Source of the DNA: an uncultured Actinomycetes bacterium
GTDB lineage: Bacteria; Actinomycetota; Actinomycetes; S36-B12
DNA length: 8,805 bases
Assembly: GCA_913061025.1 (NCBI GenBank)
Contig: CAJXUJ010000042.1
Span: 1-8,805 of the forward strand
Reading direction: 5' to 3'
The position numbers were made by a program, and so were the translations under genes. The notes beneath the pieces are model-generated. The model searched no databases. It had not been told where the DNA came from and worked only from the letters and a program-made list of their open reading frames with translations. Below, piece by piece: positions 1 to 4,917 of the stretch. Within the stretch, counting starts at the first letter, position 1. Each line of letters opens with the position of its first letter.

Positions 1-53
1 AGCGCACTTGACTGGGGGTCAAGGGGTCGCAGGTTCAAATCCTGTCAGCCCGA
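1..53 (+). tRNA. tRNA-Pro (anticodon GGG), 5' end cut by window
   Basis: The window opens inside a tRNA. The anticodon arm is a five-pair stem, CTTGA (7-11) with TCAAG (19-23), around the loop CTGGGGG, which puts GGG at positions 14-16 as the anticodon, so it decodes proline CCC codons. A five-base variable region follows, then a T arm (GCAGG, loop TTCAAAT, CCTGT) and the 3' acceptor strand CAGCCCG with discriminator A at 53. The next bases are CAC, so the CCA end is not encoded. The acceptor 5' strand and most of the D arm lie outside the window. Confidence 0.95.
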
Positions 54-59
54 CACAAG

Positions 60-98
60 AATCCCTCCTGGATCTACGGATCTAGGAGGGATTCGTCG
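60..98 (+). terminator. Hairpin terminator of the tRNA-Pro transcript
   Basis: Ten perfect pairs join 60-69 to 84-93. The stem then continues through a G-T pair and four Watson-Crick pairs (71-74 with 79-82) to a C(TACG)G cap, which is a UNCG-type tetraloop of high stability. The hairpin starts 7 nt after the tRNA. Only a short, broken T tract follows (ATTCGTCGTT), as is common for hairpin terminators in high-GC actinomycetes. It probably ends the tRNA transcript and stabilises its 3' end before trimming. Confidence 0.75.
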
Positions 99-174
99 TT
101 GAGGCGCGTTCCCACACTTGACTATCCGACGGTGGCTCAAGTCGGAGCAGTCCGATGAGGCAGACTGCCGGCTG

Positions 175-1314
175 ATGAATTCCTCGCCTGCCTGGTTCGC
201 CATAGATCAATGTGACATCCACGAGTTCGCAGCCATCGTTGAACAGCCTGTCTTGCCTGAGGACTACCCCTATGCCTCGAATGTGGAGCAGGGAGTCTTG
301 ATCTACGAGTCATCGGCGATGAATGCTGCAGTGGGGGACAGTGAAGCCCGCCGCTTGTTGCTCAGTGAGTTAGCACGGGCCCTGGAAAGCGGTCCAGGCG
401 TAGTGCTGTTCCGGCGAGCCTTCGACGACGATGCTGTGCTTGATCGGGCTACAGAGGTCTTCCGCGAGATCATCGCTCACGAGAAGGCAGCCGGGATTGC
501 TCCGGGTGATCACTTCGCTGAGGCTGGGGCCAACGATCGGGTGTGGAATGCGCTGGAGAAGTTGGCTGTCCTTGATCCGGACACCTTTGTTCGCTACTAC
601 TCCAATGACGTTCTAGCCCTGATCTGTGAAGCGTGGTTAGGGCCGCGGTATCAGGTGACGTCCCAAATCAATCAAGTGAATCCAGGCGGCAAGGCGCAAA
701 GTCCGCATCGTGATTACCACTTGGGATTCCAGTCGCCAAAGTCAGCAGAGGCTTATCCGGCTCACGTTCATCGACTGTCTCCGGCGCTGACCCTGCAGGG
801 CGGGATAGCCCATGGAGGTGTGCCTATTGAAGCTGGGCCCACGTTCTTGCTGCCGAACTCTCAGAAATACGGACCGGGATACGTCGCCTCGCACCTGCCG
901 GAATTCCGCGATTACTCCGAGCGGATGGCTGTTCAGATTCCGTTCGCCAAGGGTGACGCCGTGTTCTTTAACCCGGCTCTTTTCCATGGAGCAGGCAGTA
1001 ATCGAACGACGGGTTCACAGCGGCTAGTGAACCTGCTTCAGGTGTCGAGTGCGTTCGGCCGTGCAATGGAGAAAGTAGATCGCCGTCGGGTGGTTGAAGC
1101 GATCTATCCGTCCCTGCTCGCATGGAAGCAGGCGGGGGCGACCGAAGGTGCCCTGCGGAACGCGGTTGGGGCGAGTGCGGAGGGTTATGCATTCCCGCTC
1201 GATCTGGATGCGAATCCGCCTGAAGGCAGCGACGCTCCGGGCGCACAAGCCGACGTGGTGCTGCGAGGCCTGACAGAGGAATGGTCCCCAGAGGAGCTGG
1301 CGGCTCGACTGTGA
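175..1314 (+). CDS. Phytanoyl-CoA dioxygenase (PhyH) family protein
   Basis: Predicted cytosolic Fe(II)/2-oxoglutarate-dependent oxygenase of the PhyH superfamily, about 379 residues. The facial triad is visible: H178-R-D180 in the motif SPHRDYH, and the distal H271 in FFNPALFHGAG. R283, 12 residues beyond it (or R277), is placed to bind the 2-oxoglutarate carboxylate, as Arg275 does in human PhyH. The substrate cannot be read from the sequence; many bacterial members do not act on phytanoyl-CoA. Start choice is uncertain. The frame is open back to a TGA at 100, so TTG at 118 would add 19 polar residues, but the recognisable region (PAWFAIDQCDI) begins just after ATG 175. Neither start has a well-spaced Shine-Dalgarno. 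The gene follows the tRNA terminator, and its TGA stop overlaps an ATG (TGATG at 1312-1316) leading towards the zinc-ribbon microprotein. Family assignment is firm; specific function is unknown. Confidence 0.85.
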   Translation: MNSSPAWFAIDQCDIHEFAAIVEQPVLPEDYPYASNVEQGVLIYESSAMNAAVGDSEARRLLLSELARALESGPGVVLFRRAFDDDAVLDRATEVFREIIAHEKAAGIAPGDHFAEAGANDRVWNALEKLAVLDPDTFVRYYSNDVLALICEAWLGPRYQVTSQINQVNPGGKAQSPHRDYHLGFQSPKSAEAYPAHVHRLSPALTLQGGIAHGGVPIEAGPTFLLPNSQKYGPGYVASHLPEFRDYSERMAVQIPFAKGDAVFFNPALFHGAGSNRTTGSQRLVNLLQVSSAFGRAMEKVDRRRVVEAIYPSLLAWKQAGATEGALRNAVGASAEGYAFPLDLDANPPEGSDAPGAQADVVLRGLTEEWSPEELAARL

Positions 1315-1345
1315 TGAGCCTCCAGCAAGAAAGCGACGGTCGCTA

Positions 1346-1462
1346 ATGGCTCATGTTGCCTCGTGTTCGTGCGGCGAGGTCTATGACCACAACGTTCTCG
1401 TCCGATGCCCGGAATGTGGTCGGCCGAGCGCGAAGGTTTCGGGGAATCGAGCGACCCCCTAG
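1346..1462 (+). CDS. Zinc-ribbon microprotein, 38 aa
   Basis: A 38-codon frame, ATG at 1346 to TAG at 1460-1462. It contains C7-S-C9-G, then an 11-residue spacer, then C21-P-E-C24-G: two zinc knuckles, the classic layout of a minimal zinc ribbon. The tail is short and polar. Such domains usually bind one structural zinc and serve as protein or nucleic-acid contacts. The gene starts 31 nt after the dioxygenase stop, in the same direction, so it may be its small partner. No clear Shine-Dalgarno is present. Its ATG overlaps the TAA of a 10-codon frame (1314-1346) that itself overlaps the dioxygenase stop, so translational coupling is possible. Its stop overlaps the stop of the convergent exported-protein gene. 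It could be chance, but four cysteines in this exact spacing followed by glycines make that less likely. Confidence 0.55.
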   Translation: MAHVASCSCGEVYDHNVLVRCPECGRPSAKVSGNRATP

Positions 1463-1794
1463 GGAAAGACCTCCCACAAAGACCGCTTGCCGGACTTTTC
1501 GCACGTCCCCGAGTGATTGTTCGGCGCACCGCTGTAGTTCCGGATCCGACATCTGAATCCATTGATGGTGACTTGACCCTCTCGGTCTTGCAGCCGTAGG
1601 CGGGTTTTGCTCATAAGTTTGAGGGCCTTCCGGCAGTCGAGATTCTGGGAGAGATAGCCGATGCGTTCATGCTCCAAGACGATAACGCCGCACCAGGTCT
1701 CGCCGTTGGGGCGTGCGGCAGCCGGGCTGGCAACACTTATTCCCGCGACTACGATCACGGCGGTTACGAGTGTCGCAACTGACTTGCGAAGCAT
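1459..1794 (-). CDS. Small exported four-cysteine protein
   Basis: Predicted Sec-exported protein of 111 residues. Residues 1-28 form a signal peptide: a basic start (MLRK), a hydrophobic core up to about residue 21, and a cleavage region around SPAAA. The mature part is basic, with C35, C54, C82 and C98, enough for two disulfides. The layout 'DCRKA ... GFRCRI ... GTCEK ... F' resembles a widespread group of small actinobacterial secreted proteins of unknown function. I chose ATG 1794 because GGAGGA sits 5 nt before it; an in-frame TTG at 1806 lies inside that ribosome-binding site. It is the last of three minus-strand genes, 27 nt after the HIRAN-like gene, and converges tail to tail on the zinc-ribbon frame. 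The function is not known. Confidence 0.75.
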   Translation of the reverse strand: MLRKSVATLVTAVIVVAGISVASPAAARPNGETWCGVIVLEHERIGYLSQNLDCRKALKLMSKTRLRLQDREGQVTINGFRCRIRNYSGAPNNHSGTCEKSGKRSLWEVFP

Positions 1795-1804
1795 GTGATC
1801 CTCC
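1795..1804 (-). promoter_or_regulatory. Strong Shine-Dalgarno for the exported four-cysteine protein
   Basis: Read on the minus strand, the bases before ATG 1794 are GGAGGATCAC. The GGAGGA core is at the ideal distance. It fixes the start of this gene and contrasts with its two operon neighbours, which have no visible Shine-Dalgarno. Confidence 0.75.
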
Positions 1805-1821
1805 AATCTCGTTTGCGTCTC

Positions 1822-2193
1822 TCAGAGCCGAACCATCGCGTCCGGCCCGGCTGGTCCCCAGGCTAAGCGCACGGGAACCTCAAGTGTTCGTGTGTTGTGT
1901 TCGCTCAGCAAGGCGATGGCCATGTCGAGTGCCGGCGGTCGGAGATAGCCCACAACATGTCCATCAACAATCACGGTGATGTCCGCGATTGCGTTCATGC
2001 GCGGATCCACTACCGGGCGAAGGGTCGCCCACTCATACCGTGCGGCAGTGTCGGCTTGGATGCCTAGCGCTTGGAACGATTCACCGAGCCGGGACTGCCC
2101 CACGGTCAGGACGTCGTAGTCGTTGTCGTTATCACTCAGTTCACCAAGCCGGACGACATCGCTTGGGGGAGTACGTCGGCGAAACGGCCACAT
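1822..2193 (-). CDS. HIRAN-like small protein
   Basis: A 123-residue protein with no signal peptide or membrane segment. After a basic N-terminus (MWPFRRR) and an acidic linker comes 'VGQSRLGESFQALGI', then a beta-rich part with 'RPVVDPRMNAIADITVIVDGHVVGYLRPPA' split across about residues 59-88, then a helix and a final strand. The order 'P..DP..NAI...V.VDG..VGYL' is the hallmark of HIRAN-like domains common in actinobacterial proteins of this size. HIRAN domains elsewhere bind DNA 3' ends (as in HLTF), but stand-alone bacterial versions are uncharacterised, so no role is assigned. The start is ATG 2193; no Shine-Dalgarno is visible, and translation may depend on the upstream membrane-protein gene, which stops 22 nt before. 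Family call moderate; existence as a gene strong. Confidence 0.65.
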   Translation of the reverse strand: MWPFRRRTPPSDVVRLGELSDNDNDYDVLTVGQSRLGESFQALGIQADTAARYEWATLRPVVDPRMNAIADITVIVDGHVVGYLRPPALDMAIALLSEHNTRTLEVPVRLAWGPAGPDAMVRL

Positions 2194-2215
2194 GAGCGCG
2201 AGATTTGGGTGCGAC

Positions 2216-2500
2216 CTACAGGCCGAGCAGGATGGCGATGACGGCGCAGATGACCGCGAGGTACCACAGGACTACGCCAATGGCCGCAATCCGCAGGGGA
2301 GCGCGGTACTCGCCGGCCGCGTACTTGAAGGCATTGGCGTACACCTTGGAGAACTTGGTGGCCTCCTTGCGAGCATCACCGGAGGGGTCGCGCTGGGACC
2401 AATAGCCCCGCTCGCTGGACAGGCCGAGAACGACGAAGACAACTCCGAAAATGGCGAGCGCGATGGCGAATATCCACATCGTCTCGGCGGGAATGCTCAT
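2216..2500 (-). CDS. Small two-TM membrane protein
   Basis: A 94-residue protein with two hydrophobic segments: about residues 8-27 (MWIFAIALAIFGVVFVVLGL) and about 70-93 (from IAAIGVVLWYL to the end). Between them is a charged loop of some 40 residues with 'SGDARKEATKFSKVYANAFKYAAGEYR'-like composition, so it probably spans the membrane twice. I do not recognise a named family. The start at ATG 2500 is preferred because a TANNNT -10 box lies 7 nt upstream, typical of a leaderless transcript; the longer frame to 2590 would add a cysteine- and histidine-containing, non-hydrophobic stretch that runs through the promoter. It is the first gene of a likely three-gene operon with the HIRAN-like and four-cysteine exported proteins. 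Confidence 0.7.
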   Translation of the reverse strand: MSIPAETMWIFAIALAIFGVVFVVLGLSSERGYWSQRDPSGDARKEATKFSKVYANAFKYAAGEYRAPLRIAAIGVVLWYLAVICAVIAILLGL

Positions 2501-2507
2501 GGAGTGA

Positions 2508-2513
2508 AGCGTA
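2508..2513 (-). promoter_or_regulatory. Leaderless -10 box (TACGCT) of the minus-strand operon
   Basis: On the minus strand TACGCT is followed by TCACTCC and then the ATG at 2500. TANNNT seven bases before the start codon is the standard signature of a leaderless actinobacterial promoter, with transcription beginning at or next to the A of ATG. No strong -35 element is visible. Confidence 0.5.
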
Positions 2514-2515
2514 GT

Positions 2516-2537
2516 GGTCGCGCATTCCCTTGCGACC
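2516..2537. promoter_or_regulatory. Inverted repeat, candidate operator in divergent promoter region
   Basis: GGTCGC (2516-2521) and GCGACC (2532-2537) form a perfect 6-bp inverted repeat with a 10-bp spacer, about 16 bp centre to centre. It sits directly upstream of the minus-strand -10 box, in the space where RNA polymerase would contact the -35 region, and within 120 bp of the divergent beta-helix gene. A repressor site controlling one or both directions is plausible; the regulator is not in the window. Confidence 0.35.
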
Positions 2538-2560
2538 GACCGTTCATGTGCGCGTAAGAG
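2531..2560 (+). promoter_or_regulatory. Possible promoter of the beta-helix gene
   Basis: TTGCGA (2531-2536) and TAAGAG (2555-2560) are 18 bp apart and could serve as weak -35 and -10 elements, giving a leader of about 65 nt before GTG 2633. The -35 overlaps the right half of the inverted repeat at 2516-2537. The match to consensus is modest. Confidence 0.25.
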
Positions 2561-2632
2561 TGGTGTTCCGTGTTGTTTCCCGCACTGCAACTGCTTGGGT
2601 GGAGATTTGCGAGGTCAATTCTTGGAGGCATC

Positions 2633-3868
2633 GTGAAGAACAAGCGCCATCTGCCCGTACCCGTGATCATGTGCGTGATGGGGGCTTCGCTGGCTCTCGC
2701 GGCACCGGCAGGCGCTGCCGGGAGTGCCACCGTCACCAATGTGGCTGATTCGGGTGAGGGTTCCTTGCGCTCGGCGCTGGCGTCGGGGGCTACGAATATC
2801 ACGATCGCGGTGCCGGAAATCACCATCTTGAGCACGCTGCAGTATTCGGGCAGCGATCCACTGGTGATTAATGGCGGTGGAGTCATTGTCAAGGGCAACG
2901 GACTCAAGGCCACCTTGTTCCAGTCCGCGGGTGGCGCCGACGTCACCATCAACAACATGACCTTCGATGACGGCGGCAACTTCGGGGTGAACGCCGGCGG
3001 CGGATACGGGCTGCACTTCGCCACGACCGCGAACCAGACCGGCAAGATGAGAATCGATCTGGACAACGTGACCGTGCAGGGTGTCGGTGGTCACGGCATC
3101 TACGTCGATGATTCGAATGGGAGCCCGGCGACGGTAGTCCTGGCGACGAGCGATGTAAGGGTCGATAGGGCCGGCATCGGTGGCTTCGACCAGGATGGCA
3201 TCCGGGTGGACGAGACCGGCGACGGCAACATCAACTTCCGTGCCCACAAAAGTCAGTTCATTGCGGCCGGCGCCGATGGTGTGGAACTTGACGAAGCCGG
3301 CGACGGTGATGTCATCTTCGGCGTCAGCAACGTCGTGTTCGCCCGCAACGGTGACTACTGCGAGGGTCAGAGCATCAGCAACCCGGAGGATCCGTTGTGC
3401 GTGGAGGACGGTGAGCTCGATCTCGATGATGGCTTCGATATCGACGAAGCGAACGAGGGCAACATCCGGGGATACGTGGCCGACTCAGTGGTGGACAGTA
3501 ACTTCGACGAGGGCCTGGACTTCGATGAGGCGGGAACCGGCAGTTTCTCTGTCACCGTCACCGATGTTGCTGTCGTCGGCAATACAGATGAGGGAATCAA
3601 GCTAAGCGAGGAAGACGGCGGTGGCGTATGGATTGCCCTGGCGAACGTAAATGTCAGGGACGGCAAGAACGATGCCATGGCTTTCGAGGAGGCAGGACCT
3701 GGACGCCTGTTCGCCTACCTTGTTGAAGTCGAGGCCTCGGGTAACGATGGCGTTGGAATGGTTGCCGAGCAGTTGGACGAGGGCTCGGGCATCGCTGTTC
3801 CGACGGCTAGCCCCCTCGGGGAGGTAGTTCTCCGAGGGGTGGAGATCCCGGCGATCGTTCGCGGTTAA
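2633..3868 (+). CDS. Exported acidic right-handed beta-helix repeat protein
   Basis: A 411-residue predicted extracellular protein. GTG 2633 is the start because GGAGG (2624-2628) lies 4 nt before it and a signal peptide begins at once (VKNKRHL, hydrophobic core, PAGAAG, cleavage near residue 30). Residues 35-125 look like the N-terminal coils of a right-handed beta-helix ('SGEGSLRSAL', 'ITIAVPEITI', 'LVINGGGVIVKGNG', 'VTINNMTF'). From about 154 the coils become regular, with repeat starts near 188, 215, 266, 293, 320, 347 and 372, mostly 27 residues apart. Each repeat has the form 'DG-hydrophobic-x-hydrophobic-DE-A/T-G-x-G', giving a stack of acidic pairs. A 24-residue insert between repeats 2 and 3 carries the only two cysteines of the mature protein. 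No polysaccharide-lyase or pectinase catalytic pattern is evident. It may bind divalent cations or act as a surface or adhesion protein; that is inference. It is divergent from the minus-strand operon. Confidence 0.8.
   Translation: MKNKRHLPVPVIMCVMGASLALAAPAGAAGSATVTNVADSGEGSLRSALASGATNITIAVPEITILSTLQYSGSDPLVINGGGVIVKGNGLKATLFQSAGGADVTINNMTFDDGGNFGVNAGGGYGLHFATTANQTGKMRIDLDNVTVQGVGGHGIYVDDSNGSPATVVLATSDVRVDRAGIGGFDQDGIRVDETGDGNINFRAHKSQFIAAGADGVELDEAGDGDVIFGVSNVVFARNGDYCEGQSISNPEDPLCVEDGELDLDDGFDIDEANEGNIRGYVADSVVDSNFDEGLDFDEAGTGSFSVTVTDVAVVGNTDEGIKLSEEDGGGVWIALANVNVRDGKNDAMAFEEAGPGRLFAYLVEVEASGNDGVGMVAEQLDEGSGIAVPTASPLGEVVLRGVEIPAIVRG
3812..3839 (+). other. Stable hairpin in the 3' end of the beta-helix gene
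   Basis: CCCCTCGG (3812-3819) pairs perfectly with CCGAGGGG (3832-3839), and the stem continues through a G-T pair and two more pairs to a six-base loop. It lies inside the coding sequence, ending 29 nt before the end of the stop codon. No T tract follows. It may protect the mRNA 3' end or slow ribosomes; no other terminator-like structure with a T tract is seen after this gene. Confidence 0.4.
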
Positions 3869-3898
3869 GGCGCTTGGCTCCCGCTTGCCCGGGCACAT

Positions 3899-3985
3899 CG
3901 TGTCCGTTTCGCCCCTATGTCGCAGAAATGTCTCACAAAAGTGGGAGACATGTCACATCCCATATGTCTGATTTATCCCGACACG
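3899..3985. repeat. Possible small mobile-element relic or multi-site operator
   Basis: CGTGTC (3899-3904) and GACACG (3980-3985) are inverted copies bounding 87 bp. Inside are four copies of ATGTC, at 3917, 3928, 3950 and 3964; the first two are tandem 11-mers matching at 9 of 11 bases. One inverted copy makes a hairpin: ATGTCTC (3928-3934) with GAGACAT (3945-3951), loop including AAAA. The look recalls the terminal regions of IS481-type elements, but no transposase is nearby and I work from memory of that pattern. The 11- and 22-bp spacings also suit a protein binding on one face of DNA. Either reading is tentative. Confidence 0.35.
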
Positions 3986-4142
3986 CCACAGACGCTGCCG
4001 GCCGATGAATGGTCAACTATCGGCCGAACTCACAGCACTCCCGCTGGCAACCCACGCCATCGGGATGGGCTGCGTCCAGCACCCCGGACGACGTGAGAAC
4101 CGTCGCCGGCGGACGCCTGCCTAGGGGAGTTCCGCCGATCAG

Positions 4143-4155
4143 ACCGACGGTCGGT
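4143..4155. promoter_or_regulatory. 13-bp palindrome upstream of the Rpf-like gene
   Basis: ACCGAC-G-GTCGGT is a perfect six-base inverted repeat around one G, lying 64 bp before the start of the Rpf-like gene. It could be an operator, or a hairpin in the mRNA leader. It runs straight into GGAGCGGGGACC, which resembles part of the c-di-AMP (ydaO) riboswitch often found before actinobacterial rpf genes, but the other conserved parts of that riboswitch are not visible. Confidence 0.3.
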
Positions 4156-4219
4156 GGAGCGGGGACCTGTGTTGTGGCCCCGGTGCCGCGATGGCATCCG
4201 GGCCGGACCAGAAGGTTGC

Positions 4220-4888
4220 ATGACCTCAGCACGTCGACTGTGGACCCGTCGAACAACGGGAATCGCAATGATCGTGGCCGCCGCGGTGGCCATCCCCTCT
4301 GTCCTTGTGACGGCCAATGCCGTGGGACGTCCTCCGGTAGGGGCAGGACCGCTACCCGCAGCCCAGGCGCCGAGTCACTTCGCTGCCGTTGCCAGCAAGC
4401 GAGCCGGTGCTCGCGACTCGATGACCCCCGCCGCTAGTTCAGCGGCGATCAACTTCCAGCGGGTCCAGATGCAGCAGGCGATGGTGGAGTTCACCACCGA
4501 GTCGCCTGAGACGACCGACATGCGCGGGGTTGAGCCCAGCCTGTACCAGGGCGAGTTCTTCGATCCGAAGTCCGAGCAGATCCGTCAGTGCATCGTCAAG
4601 CGCGAGAGCGAAGGTCAGTACGACGTTCGTGGCGGCGGCGGTAACCGCTACTACGGCGCGTACCAAATGTCAGACGCCCTTGCTGACGGCGCGACCCACA
4701 TGATGCTGAAGGAACACAAGCAAATTCTTGGCGTTGAGGCAGCGAAGGAACTGATGGCCGAACTTCGCGATACGCCGGTCAACCAGTGGCCGCGCTACTG
4801 GCAGGACGCTGCCTTCAGCACCATCTTCAACTGGGAACGCCCCGGATCCGGTGCCAGCCACTGGGCCGGCGGCCGCTGGCACTGCTGA
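4220..4888 (+). CDS. Exported Rpf/transglycosylase-like cell wall protein
   Basis: A 222-residue predicted secreted or membrane-anchored protein with a lysozyme-like C-terminal domain, likely to cleave or bind peptidoglycan outside the membrane. Residues 1-35 hold a basic N-terminus (MTSARRLWTRR) and a hydrophobic stretch (IAMIVAAAVAIPSVLVTANA). Residues 36-115 are a low-complexity, Ala/Ser/Pro-rich linker. The domain spans about 118-222: 'QCIVKRESEGQY' with E129 at the place of the catalytic glutamate of Rpf-type domains, then 'GGGNRYYGAYQM', and it ends 'HWAGGRWHC'. C124 and the final C222 could form the disulfide usual in this group. ATG 4220 is chosen because AGAAGG lies 4 nt upstream; an in-frame GTG at 4154 would bury the signal sequence. 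ZapE follows 29 nt later. Rpf itself is a somewhat smaller core domain; whether this protein is a resuscitation factor or another muralytic enzyme cannot be told here. Confidence 0.75.
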   Translation: MTSARRLWTRRTTGIAMIVAAAVAIPSVLVTANAVGRPPVGAGPLPAAQAPSHFAAVASKRAGARDSMTPAASSAAINFQRVQMQQAMVEFTTESPETTDMRGVEPSLYQGEFFDPKSEQIRQCIVKRESEGQYDVRGGGGNRYYGAYQMSDALADGATHMMLKEHKQILGVEAAKELMAELRDTPVNQWPRYWQDAAFSTIFNWERPGSGASHWAGGRWHC

Positions 4889-4904
4889 GGTAACTGCCGC
4901 CCAA

Positions 4905-4910
4905 TAGGCT
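4905..4910 (+). promoter_or_regulatory. Leaderless -10 box (TAGGCT) of zapE
   Basis: TAGGCT is followed by CCGCTGC and then GTG 4918. The seven-base distance and lack of a Shine-Dalgarno fit a leaderless transcript starting at the GTG. It lies in the 29-nt gap after the Rpf-like gene, so zapE may be transcribed on its own as well as by read-through. Confidence 0.45.
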
Positions 4911-4917
4911 CCGCTGC

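Larger units (their letters stand above)
3869..4219. other. Gene-free gap between beta-helix and Rpf-like genes
   Basis: About 350 bases with no convincing gene. The left part (3886-3985) holds a palindrome, an ATGTC repeat cluster and short inverted terminal repeats, described separately. The right part (about 4140-4219) holds a 13-bp palindrome, a GC-rich stretch that could fold as the 5' leader of the Rpf-like gene, and that gene's Shine-Dalgarno. The middle (about 3990-4140) shows nothing I can name. Confidence 0.6.

Noticed and set aside
118..174. TTG 118 as the start of the dioxygenase
   Set aside because: It is open in frame and cannot be excluded, but it lies 20 nt after the tRNA terminator hairpin, lacks a Shine-Dalgarno at proper distance, and the added residues do not look like the family.
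2123..2557. 144-codon plus-strand frame across the minus-strand operon
   Set aside because: It runs antisense to two better-supported genes and through their promoter; no start signal or recognisable domain.
3180..3605. 141-codon frame within the beta-helix gene
   Set aside because: It repeats Ser, Thr and Arg in step with the DNA repeats of the true frame and has no start signal, so it is a shadow of the repeat.
3978..3984. CCCGACAC shared with the tRNA-Pro 3' end (50-56), as a possible attachment-site repeat
   Set aside because: Only eight bases match, far below usual attachment-site length, and there is no integrase.
3917..4096. A 59-codon plus-strand frame starting MSQKCLTK
   Set aside because: It begins on the ATGTC repeat cluster, has no Shine-Dalgarno or leaderless box, and its composition is not protein-like after the repeats. 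Its internal MSHP recalls IS481 transposase starts, but the following residues do not match.
4009..4437. 142-codon frame overlapping the start of the Rpf-like gene
   Set aside because: It is in another frame of a real gene with a signal peptide and Shine-Dalgarno, and is rich in Arg, Pro and Gly as expected of a high-GC shadow frame.
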